Shown piece after piece: positions 1-5,461 of a DNA stretch of 5,461 nucleotides. A program made the position numbers and the translations under genes. The stretch covers positions 1 through 5,461 of the forward strand of contig UQCM01000109.1 in NCBI GenBank assembly GCA_900539525.1, read 5' to 3'. Position 1 is the first letter of the stretch. Each line of letters opens with the position of its first letter. The notes below the pieces were generated by a model, which was not told the origin of the DNA, did not search any database, and worked only from the letters and a program-made list of their open reading frames with translations. This stretch comes from an uncultured Blautia sp. Its GTDB lineage: Bacteria > Bacillota > Clostridia > Lachnospirales > Lachnospiraceae.

Positions 1-52
1 GTGCAGTAATGCATGGAGCTGACTGTTACTAATAGGTCGAAGGCTTGACCAA
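1..52 (+). rRNA. 23S ribosomal RNA, 3' end (partial)
   Basis: The first bases match the strongly conserved 3' end of bacterial 23S rRNA: the GGAGCTGACTGTTACTAAT block, then GGTCGAAGGCTTGACC, whose last part normally pairs with the 5' end of the molecule in helix 1. Only the last roughly 50 nucleotides are in the window and the rest lies upstream. The mature end is placed just after GACC by analogy with other 23S genes and could be off by a few bases. A 7-bp hairpin (54-60 with 64-70, loop GAT) follows directly. It has no T-run, so it looks more like a processing structure than a terminator. This operon therefore probably reads through into the tRNA-Asn gene. Confidence 0.93.
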
Positions 53-82
53 AAGCACTTGATAAGTGTTGAAAGGTTCCGG

Positions 83-111
83 TTGAAATGTCTTGAAGAA
101 TATGTTATACT
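83..111 (+). promoter_or_regulatory. Sigma-A promoter for tRNA-Asn, extended -10
   Basis: A -35 box TTGAAA (83-88) lies 17 bp before a -10 box TATACT (106-111), which has a TG one base upstream (103-104), giving an extended -10. Transcription would start near 118, about 33 bases before the tRNA-Asn gene. The tRNA could therefore be made independently of the upstream rRNA operon as well as by read-through from it. Confidence 0.72.
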
Positions 112-150
112 ATATGTGGTTTTGAGGGTACATACCTTCAAAAAGAATAA

Positions 151-222
151 TCCTCGATAGCTCAATGGTAGAGCACTCGGCTGTTAACCGAGTTGTTGCA
201 GGTTCGAGCCCCGCTCGGGGAG
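151..222 (+). tRNA. tRNA-Asn (anticodon GUU)
   Basis: A full cloverleaf can be drawn. The 7-bp acceptor stem pairs 151-157 with 215-221 (one T-G wobble). The D-stem pairs GCTC with GAGC (160-163, 171-174). The anticodon stem pairs CTCGG with CCGAG (176-180, 188-192) around loop CTGTTAA, with anticodon GTT at 183-185. The variable loop has five bases and the T-loop is TTCGAGC (203-209). The discriminator is G222 and CCA is not encoded, so it must be added after transcription. One oddity is that the T-stem GCAGG/CCCGC has an A-C mismatch in its middle pair (A200 with C212). The gene sits about 100 bases after the 23S end and is followed at once by a terminator, so it is the last gene of the transcript. 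Confidence 0.95.
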
Positions 223-225
223 CTG

Positions 226-258
226 AAAGTCCGTAGGCAAATGCTTATGGACTTTTTT
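226..258 (+). terminator. Intrinsic terminator after tRNA-Asn
   Basis: A 13-bp stem pairs 226-238 with 243-255, using two G-T wobbles, closed by the four-base loop AAAT. The stem ends in a T-run that continues to 258. It begins four bases after the tRNA and should end the rRNA/tRNA transcript, separating it from the glycosidase gene downstream. Confidence 0.9.
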
Positions 259-274
259 GTTACATAAATTCTTA

Positions 275-304
275 TTGACAAAAGAATGTATTTCGTAATA
301 TTCT
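275..304 (+). promoter_or_regulatory. Possible promoter of the glycosidase gene
   Basis: A perfect -35 hexamer TTGACA (275-280) lies in the AT-rich leader just after the terminator. The -10 box is less clear: TATTCT (299-304) at 18-bp spacing, or TAATAT (296-301) at 15-bp spacing, each matching four of six consensus bases. Transcription would start near 308-311 and leave an untranslated leader of about 170 bases. A weak -10 with a perfect -35 would suit a regulated gene, but that is inference. No better promoter pair was found between 259 and 479. Confidence 0.4.
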
Positions 305-382
305 ATGTCTATAACAGTCAGAATAAACAAAAAAATATGCATACAATGGGTATATTTAGGAAAAATGAACAAATTGTAATTG

Positions 383-405
383 TTTTGAACCACGCGTGAA
401 CAAAA
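383..405. promoter_or_regulatory. Imperfect palindrome, possible operator
   Basis: An 8-bp perfect palindrome CACGCGTG (391-398) is flanked by inverted arms TTTTG (383-387) and CAAAA (401-405). The arms are separated from the core by three bases on the left and two on the right, so the symmetry is off by one base. A palindrome with a central CG is typical of LacI-family operators, and this one lies upstream of a sugar-hydrolase gene. It does not fit the catabolite-repression (cre) consensus well. It would fall within the transcribed leader if the promoter at 275 is used. No regulator gene is in the window, so the role is a guess. Confidence 0.28.
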
Positions 406-465
406 GGAAAGCCCGGGAGAGGCGGTTTTGTGAAAGGATATTGAACAGTTACAGCAAATCTATAA

Positions 466-471
466 GGGAGG
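466..471 (+). promoter_or_regulatory. Ribosome binding site that sets the start at 480
   Basis: GGGAGG lies 8 bases before the ATG at 480, which is near-ideal spacing for a Firmicutes ribosome. The open reading frame can be extended upstream to a GTG at 396, but no purine-rich site precedes that codon. The extra 28 residues would also place a charged, hydrophilic stretch in front of the signal peptide. Confidence 0.85.
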
Positions 472-479
472 AAAAAGAA

Positions 480-3400
480 ATGAAAAGGAAATTTGGAAAA
501 AGAGGCTTTTCCATACTGTTTGCTGCTGCAATGGTACTTGGCAGTTTTGGGACACCTGTTTTTGCTGCATCTGTGGAGCAGGGGTCGGTAAGATCAGCAG
601 AGATGGAAAGCGGACGGGAGGTAAACTTTAACCAGGAGTGGCGCTTTTATCTGGGAGAAGCCTCCGGCGCAGAAATGAAAAACTTTGATGATTCCATGTG
701 GGAGAATATCAGCATACCTCATGATTTTAGTATTGATCAGGAATATTCTAATACGTATGAGGCAGAGTCCGGCTTTCTGCCGGGTGGTACCGGATGGTAC
801 CGTAAGACCTTTGTACTCCCGGCAGAGTATCAGGGTAAAACGGTTGTAATAAATTTTGATGGCGTTTATAATCATGCCTATGTGTATGTAAATGGAACAA
901 AGCTCGGAGAGAATCATTATGGCTATAACGATTTCTCCTTTGATATTTCCGACTACGTAACCTGCGATGGCAGCACAAAGAATGTGATCGCTGTGCAGGT
1001 GGTACATAATACCCCCTCGAGTCGCTGGTATTCCGGCAGCGGGATTTATCGTGATGTCAGTCTGGCAGTTATGGATCAGATTCACGTGGCGAAAAACGGA
1101 ACCTATGTAACCACTCCAGAACTGGAAAAACAAAAGGATGGAAACGTCACTGTTAAAGTAGAGACGAAGGTGCAGAATGACAGTGGGAATTCTGTAAATG
1201 CTGTAGTGCGCACTACGGTACTGGATGCGGACAGAAAAGAAGTGTCTGTTCCATCAGAAAAAAGTGTCACAGTGGCACCGGACTCTGTGGCAAAGTCAGT
1301 TGAGGAGGTTTCTGTGAACAGACCCGCTCTCTGGAGCTGTGAATCTCCGAATCTGTATTACGTGAAGACAGAAATATCCGTGGCTGGAATGGTAAAAGAT
1401 ACCTATGAAACCACATTTGGCTTCCGGTATATCCGTTTTGAACCGGATACAGGTTTCTATTTAAATGGAAAGAATGTAAAACTGAAAGGTGTCTGTATGC
1501 ATCATGACCAGGGGGCACTTGGGGCTGCAGCCTATCGGGATGCAATCTACCGCCAGGTGAGGATCCTGAAAGAAATGGGATGTAATGCCATCCGGACCAG
1601 TCACAGCACTCCGGCGGATGTGCTTCTGGATGCATGTAACGAACTGGGAGTGATGGTGATGGATGAGACCTATGATGGCTGGGAATTTGCTAAAAATGGA
1701 AACACTCAGGATTTCAGTACACATTTTACAGAGACACTGGCAGAAGACAACCAGATTCTGGGTGGAGGAAAAGAAAAGACATGGTACAGGTTCGTGTTGG
1801 AGTCTAACATTGAGCGTGATAAAAATGATCCCTCAGTTGTGATGTGGGACATTGGTAATGAGCTGAACTTTGGCGTGCCCTCATATAATAATTATGTGCA
1901 GTACGCCAGAGATATGATCGTGTACATCCAGGCGATCGATGATACAAGACCAATCACATCAGGAGATAACAACCCGAGTGGTAATGCAAGCTACTATCCC
2001 TCAGATTTCCGGAATCAGATAACAGCAGCATTAGTTGAAACGGGCGGTGTTGCGGGAATGAATTATTCCATGCCCGCAATCAGCAGTGTCCACTGGGCAC
2101 GTCCGGACTGGCCGATCGTTGCGACAGAAACGGCTTCTCCGAGCAACAGCCGCGGGATATATAATACGTTAAGTCAGTATGGAAAAGCAGGAGATTATCA
2201 GTGTACGGCATATGATACCAACTGGGTAAGCTGGGGCAATTCTGCGAGAGAGTCCTGGTGGTATACCATTAAGGATGATTTTGTGTCCGGCGAGTTTATC
2301 TGGACAGGATTTGACTATATCGGAGAGCCTACACCCTGGAACGGGACAGGAGCAGGAAGCACCAGCGGCGATCCGAAAGCGGTGCCGAACTCTTCTTATT
2401 TTGGGGTGATTGATACAGCAGGATTTCCAAAGGATTCCTATTATTTTTATACCAGCCAGTGGCGGGAGGATATGACAACGCTTCATGTGGTGCCTCAGAG
2501 CTGGAATGAAAAGGATCTGGTCATCAGCGGTGGAGAGGTGCCCGTATATATTTATTCCAACGCAGATAAGGTAGAACTTTATCTGAATGGAAAGCTGGTG
2601 GGCACTTCGACGAGAAACACGGTGACAACGGCGGCCGGACATGAGTATGCTACCTACAGCAATGAGTCGAACAACACGACTCTCTGTACTGCGGTAAATG
2701 AAAGCTATGAATGGCAGAGAATGGCAGCACAGTTCCATGTGAGGTACGAGGAAGGCACGCTGAGTACAAGGGCATATGATGAAAACGGCAAGTTGATTGA
2801 GAAAACCATCGGCTTGAACAGTGTAACTACCAATAGTGATGAAGGGACGTCTTTGAATCTGAAAGCAGAAAAGGAGGAGATTCAGGCGGACGGTTCCAGT
2901 CTGTGCTATATTTCCGTTGAAATCGAGGATGCGAACGGGAACTTTGTCAGTGCGGCAAGAGACAATATCCGTTTTACACTGACAGGAAACGGAACCATTG
3001 TGGGTGTAGACAATGGAAATCCGTCTACCATTGATAAATTTCAGCAGAAATCTGTACTGACCGGCGATACATCAGCAAATATTGACGCATTCAGTGGAAA
3101 GGCACTTGTGATCGTACGCAGTACACAGAAGAACGGAGGATTTACCCTGCGTGCACAGGCATCAGGACTGGCAGGTGCAAGTATCTATGTGGATACGACA
3201 GGCGGAAAAGAGACCGGACTGTATATTCAGGAATATGATATAACGGATGAATATACGGTAGAAATCGGTTCCTCACCGGAACTGCAGAAAGAGGTCACCG
3301 GTAGGATGAACGATGGAACGGCTGTCCGCGGGACAGTGGAATGGGAGACGATTCCTGAAGAGGTTTTCCAAATGCCGGGAGATTACACCATCTATGGAAC

Positions 3401-5135
3401 CATGCAAATGGGAGGGCAGACGATCCGCGTGTCAGCAGTGATCCATGTGAAGGAAATCATTGCGGCAATCGCAAATGATTCCAGAGCGACAGCTGTGAAT
3501 GTGGCGCCGGTATTGCCGGAAACCCTGCCGGGTATCCTGCCAAACGGAAGATTTTACGGTGCGTATCCGGTAGACTGGGAACAGGTTTTGGATGGTGCAT
3601 TTTCGGAAGTGGGAAGCATTGTTACAGTAAAAGGAACAGCGGCACTCCCGGGTGGAGAGCAGTGGCCGGTAACGTCGACGGTCCGTGTTGCAGAAGGGGA
3701 GGTGCTGGAGCCGGAAAACGCAGCGCCTGTCTATAAAACATTGACGGAAAGCTGCAGTCCGACGGCAGACCGGCTGGAATCGATTGTAGACGGAGTCAAT
3801 GATGTACTAAGTGATGCAAATATGCGTTGGACAAATTATGGAAGTTATCTTCTGAATCCCAGTGCTTCCATCACCTTTACCTGGGATGAGGTGAAGAAGC
3901 TTGAGTATCTGAATCTCTGGTTCTTTGGAGACAGTAATGTAAGTGTTCCTGCAAAGGTAAACCTGTATCTTTCTTCAGATGGCGTGAATTATACAGAGGT
4001 AGCTTATACGCAGACAGAATCTGTAGTAAATGCCAAAACCGTCTTTACCTTACAGACGCCTCAGGATGCAGTCGGACTGCGCATAACCATGACACAACAG
4101 TCAGGAAAATGTGTAGGCCTGACAGAATGTGAAATCTGGACGAGTGCATATGGATACAGCAGGAATTCCACAGCAGTTCTGGATTCCCTGACGATTAATG
4201 GCAGTCCGGTAGAAGGATTTGTCTCCGGGGAATATGATCCTGAGGGATATCGCAGCTCTGTTGGTTCTGTAAGTGATGTGGTAGTTCAGGCCCTGGCACG
4301 AGACAATGCTGCTGTTACAACAGTTCCTGTTGATCAAGAGCAGATGCTTCGTATTATCGTACAGTCTGAGGATCAGACAGCTACGAACATTTATGAAATC
4401 CGGCTGGAGGGAGGCATCTCTCCGGCAATAGCAGAACTGGCAAAAGCGGTCAGTGAGGCAGAAAACAGGGAGCAGATCCGCTATTCGGCTGAATCATGGA
4501 AGATCTTTGAGGCGGCACTGAAGAAAGCGAAGGAGGTTCAGTCAGACAGAACAGCCACAGATGAGGAGCGGATGAAGGTGCTTGAAGAACTTCAGGGAGC
4601 GATTGCAGGACTGCAGCCGGTTGAAGAGGAGCCTGGCAAAGAGAAACCCGGAGAAGGCGGTGAAAAACCACCGGTAAGGCCGCCTGTACAGGTGCTTCCA
4701 AAGAAAGGAAGTATACATATCTGTAAAAATGCATATTATAAAATTACGAAAGCGGACGTTTCAGGCGGTACGGTCACATTTCTTAAACCGTTAAAGAAGA
4801 CAAACAGTAAATTGACAGTACCATCCACAGTCAAAATTGATGGAATCACCTTCATGGTTACAGAGATTGCAAATAATGCATGTAAGGCGAATAAAAAGCT
4901 TACCAGAGTCACGGTCGGCAGCAATGTACAGTCAATCGGCAAATCAGCATTTGCAGGAGATCCGAAGTTAAAGGCGATCGTCATCAAATCGAAAGTGCTG
5001 AAAAAAATCGGCAGGGGAGCGTTCAGGGGAATTCATGAAAAATGCAGGATTAAAGTGCCAAAAGCAGCCTGGAAAGCATACACACGCCTGATGAAAGGCA
5101 AGGGACAGAAGCAGGGAGTAAAGATTGTGAAATGA
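480..5135 (+). CDS. Secreted multidomain GH2 glycosidase, probably beta-galactosidase
   Basis: This 1551-residue exported enzyme is predicted to remove terminal sugars, most likely beta-galactose, from extracellular glycans by the retaining GH2 mechanism. Numbering is from the ATG at 480, chosen for its ribosome binding site. A signal peptide (KRKFGKR, then a hydrophobic core) is cleaved near A29. The GH2 sugar-binding domain (about 47-197) holds TGWYRKTF and SRWYSGSGIYRDV. A GH2 Ig domain spans about 202-317 and the TIM barrel about 320-660. The barrel has CMHHDQG (340-346), acid/base E461 in WDIGNEL, likely nucleophile E550 in VATETAS, and WTGFDYIGEPTPW (608-620). Next come a DUF4982-like domain (665-775), a GH2 C-terminal Ig domain (784-902), two group 4 Ig-like domains (919-1072), an F5/8-type binding domain (1082-1222), a beta-sandwich (1229-1309), FIVAR (1314-1380), a Pro/Gly/Glu linker, and a BspA-like basic C-terminus (1408-1551). 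No LPXTG motif is present. The fold and catalytic pair are clear, but beta-galactosidase rather than another GH2 specificity is inferred from motifs. It appears monocistronic. Confidence 0.93.
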   Translation: MKRKFGKRGFSILFAAAMVLGSFGTPVFAASVEQGSVRSAEMESGREVNFNQEWRFYLGEASGAEMKNFDDSMWENISIPHDFSIDQEYSNTYEAESGFLPGGTGWYRKTFVLPAEYQGKTVVINFDGVYNHAYVYVNGTKLGENHYGYNDFSFDISDYVTCDGSTKNVIAVQVVHNTPSSRWYSGSGIYRDVSLAVMDQIHVAKNGTYVTTPELEKQKDGNVTVKVETKVQNDSGNSVNAVVRTTVLDADRKEVSVPSEKSVTVAPDSVAKSVEEVSVNRPALWSCESPNLYYVKTEISVAGMVKDTYETTFGFRYIRFEPDTGFYLNGKNVKLKGVCMHHDQGALGAAAYRDAIYRQVRILKEMGCNAIRTSHSTPADVLLDACNELGVMVMDETYDGWEFAKNGNTQDFSTHFTETLAEDNQILGGGKEKTWYRFVLESNIERDKNDPSVVMWDIGNELNFGVPSYNNYVQYARDMIVYIQAIDDTRPITSGDNNPSGNASYYPSDFRNQITAALVETGGVAGMNYSMPAISSVHWARPDWPIVATETASPSNSRGIYNTLSQYGKAGDYQCTAYDTNWVSWGNSARESWWYTIKDDFVSGEFIWTGFDYIGEPTPWNGTGAGSTSGDPKAVPNSSYFGVIDTAGFPKDSYYFYTSQWREDMTTLHVVPQSWNEKDLVISGGEVPVYIYSNADKVELYLNGKLVGTSTRNTVTTAAGHEYATYSNESNNTTLCTAVNESYEWQRMAAQFHVRYEEGTLSTRAYDENGKLIEKTIGLNSVTTNSDEGTSLNLKAEKEEIQADGSSLCYISVEIEDANGNFVSAARDNIRFTLTGNGTIVGVDNGNPSTIDKFQQKSVLTGDTSANIDAFSGKALVIVRSTQKNGGFTLRAQASGLAGASIYVDTTGGKETGLYIQEYDITDEYTVEIGSSPELQKEVTGRMNDGTAVRGTVEWETIPEEVFQMPGDYTIYGTMQMGGQTIRVSAVIHVKEIIAAIANDSRATAVNVAPVLPETLPGILPNGRFYGAYPVDWEQVLDGAFSEVGSIVTVKGTAALPGGEQWPVTSTVRVAEGEVLEPENAAPVYKTLTESCSPTADRLESIVDGVNDVLSDANMRWTNYGSYLLNPSASITFTWDEVKKLEYLNLWFFGDSNVSVPAKVNLYLSSDGVNYTEVAYTQTESVVNAKTVFTLQTPQDAVGLRITMTQQSGKCVGLTECEIWTSAYGYSRNSTAVLDSLTINGSPVEGFVSGEYDPEGYRSSVGSVSDVVVQALARDNAAVTTVPVDQEQMLRIIVQSEDQTATNIYEIRLEGGISPAIAELAKAVSEAENREQIRYSAESWKIFEAALKKAKEVQSDRTATDEERMKVLEELQGAIAGLQPVEEEPGKEKPGEGGEKPPVRPPVQVLPKKGSIHICKNAYYKITKADVSGGTVTFLKPLKKTNSKLTVPSTVKIDGITFMVTEIANNACKANKKLTRVTVGSNVQSIGKSAFAGDPKLKAIVIKSKVLKKIGRGAFRGIHEKCRIKVPKAAWKAYTRLMKGKGQKQGVKIVK

Positions 5136-5138
5136 CAG

Positions 5139-5179
5139 AGCTGTGAGGGCTGTCTGTAAAGACAGCCCTCACAGTTGTT
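5139..5179 (+). terminator. Terminator hairpin after the glycosidase gene
   Basis: Five bases after the stop codon (5133-5135) a perfect 15-bp, GC-rich stem pairs 5141-5155 with 5160-5174 around loop GTAA. It can be extended by two more pairs outward (A5139-T5176, G5140-T5175). The tail TTGTT is a broken T-run, so the signal is a strong hairpin with a weak U-tract. Its position makes it the likely end of the transcript, though it could also mainly protect the mRNA 3' end. Confidence 0.75.
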
Positions 5180-5310
5180 ACTGTTCACTCCGTGACCAGT
5201 AACACGCTTCGCGATGCACAGATATGATAATGCCAGGGATTTTGGGAGCGCGAAGCGCGAAAAAACACCTCGAACTGGCTGACGTGTGAATAGTAACCTG
5301 AATAGTAACC
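5176..5310. repeat. Structured intergenic element with nested inverted repeats
   Basis: Outer arms GTTACTGTTCAC (5177-5188) and GTGAATAGTAAC (5286-5297) pair over 12 positions with one G-T wobble. Inside them CGT/ACG (5191-5193, 5282-5284), CCAGT/ACTGG (5196-5200, 5274-5278) and CGCTTCGCG/CGCGAAGCG (5205-5213, 5249-5257) pair in the same nested order, giving one long imperfect hairpin. The left arm can instead fold on itself: 5176-5183 with 5197-5204, then 5185-5188 with 5192-5195, loop TCC. I see no ribosome binding site or plausible gene in it. The form recalls MITE-like or REP-like dispersed repeats, but one copy cannot prove that. It overlaps the base of the terminator hairpin. Confidence 0.55.
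5287..5310 (+). repeat. 12-bp tandem repeat, two copies
   Basis: TGAATAGTAACC occurs twice in a row (5287-5298 and 5299-5310), followed by a partial third copy TGAA (5311-5314). Each copy contains the right-hand arm of the outer inverted repeat of the preceding element, so either copy could pair with the left arm at 5177-5188. It looks like a local duplication of the element's end. Confidence 0.85.
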
Positions 5311-5336
5311 TGAAGTGAGAAAATATAAAAAAGTGC

Positions 5337-5365
5337 TTGCAAAATAAATTGAGTTATGATAGAAT
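5337..5365 (+). promoter_or_regulatory. Sigma-A promoter for tRNA-Glu, extended -10
   Basis: A -35 box TTGCAA (5337-5342) lies exactly 17 bp before a -10 box TAGAAT (5360-5365), with TG at 5357-5358 giving an extended -10. An A-rich stretch lies just upstream (5319-5332), as in strong stable-RNA promoters. Transcription would start near 5372, about 36 bases before the tRNA-Glu gene. The architecture closely matches the tRNA-Asn promoter at 83-111. Confidence 0.75.
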
Positions 5366-5407
5366 CATAAATGTCGCTGAGGTAAGAGCGTATTTTAAGT
5401 AAACTTT

Positions 5408-5461
5408 GGCTCCTTGGTCAAGCGGTTAAGACATCGCCCTTTCACGGCGGTAACACGGGTT
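5408..5461 (+). tRNA. tRNA-Glu (anticodon UUC), cut by the window end
   Basis: The 5' acceptor strand GGCTCCT (5408-5414) is followed by a short D-stem GTC/GAC. The anticodon stem TCGCC/GGCGG (5434-5438, 5446-5450) surrounds loop CTTTCAC, with anticodon TTC at 5441-5443. The variable loop TAACA and the start of the T-stem are visible, then the window ends. The missing part should hold the T-loop and the 3' acceptor strand. It has its own promoter, so it probably opens a separate tRNA unit that continues downstream. Confidence 0.93.

Noticed and set aside
54..70. Hairpin just after the 23S end as a terminator
   Set aside because: The stem is only 7 bp with a G-T pair and a three-base loop, and no T-run follows it, so termination here is unlikely.
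198..222. Possible attachment site at the 3' end of tRNA-Asn
   Set aside because: No second copy of this segment is visible elsewhere in the window, and no integrase gene is present.
184..393. Minus-strand open frame of 69 codons over the tRNA-Asn gene, terminator and leader
   Set aside because: It overlaps the tRNA and terminator, has an AT-driven residue composition, and shows no recognisable domain.
396..479. Upstream GTG start that would add 28 residues to the glycosidase
   Set aside because: No ribosome binding site precedes it, the added residues are highly charged and would sit before the signal peptide, and the ATG at 480 has an excellent site at the right distance.
594..4987. Several minus-strand open frames inside the glycosidase gene
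   Set aside because: They lie opposite a clearly coding gene with intact domain motifs, have no convincing start signals, and encode low-complexity or Cys/His-rich products typical of antisense shadows.
5248..5266. Short GCGC-GAA-GCGC hairpin followed by A residues as a terminator
   Set aside because: The stem is four pairs and is followed by A rather than T on the + strand. On the - strand the T-run comes before the hairpin, so neither strand gives a terminator.

Overview
The window looks like a piece of a Firmicutes gut commensal chromosome, most likely Lachnospiraceae. The clues are the 3' end of a 23S rRNA gene, tRNA genes with strong sigma-A promoters, moderate GC, and one very large secreted glycosidase. 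That glycosidase has a modular tail (group 4 Ig, F5/8-type, FIVAR and BspA-like repeats) of a kind I associate with Lachnospiraceae carbohydrate-active enzymes. The genus cannot be fixed from this sequence alone.

Layout. Bases 1 to about 52 are the last nucleotides of a 23S rRNA gene. After a spacer of about 100 bases that has its own strong promoter and no 5S rRNA gene, there is a tRNA-Asn(GUU) gene (151-222) and a near-perfect intrinsic terminator (226-258). A leader of about 220 bases (259-479) carries a possible sigma-A promoter and an imperfect palindrome that could be an operator. One gene then fills most of the window (480-5135, + strand). It encodes a 1551-residue exported family GH2 glycosidase, probably a beta-galactosidase. 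A long hairpin follows its stop codon. Next comes a compact set of nested inverted repeats ending in a 12-bp tandem repeat (5176-5310), then an extended -10 promoter and the start of a tRNA-Glu(UUC) gene that runs off the window.

How it fits together. The rRNA/tRNA parts are housekeeping. The glycosidase appears to be a single-gene transcription unit, with terminators on both sides and no sugar transporter or regulator beside it here. Its product is predicted to act outside the cell, removing terminal sugars (probably beta-galactose) from host or dietary glycans. The tail would supply reach, carbohydrate binding and retention at the cell surface.

No new multi-gene system is visible. The parts most worth a second look are the structured repeat at 5176-5310, with its two competing folds, the non-LPXTG C-terminal module of the enzyme, and an A-C mismatch in the T-stem of the tRNA-Asn gene.
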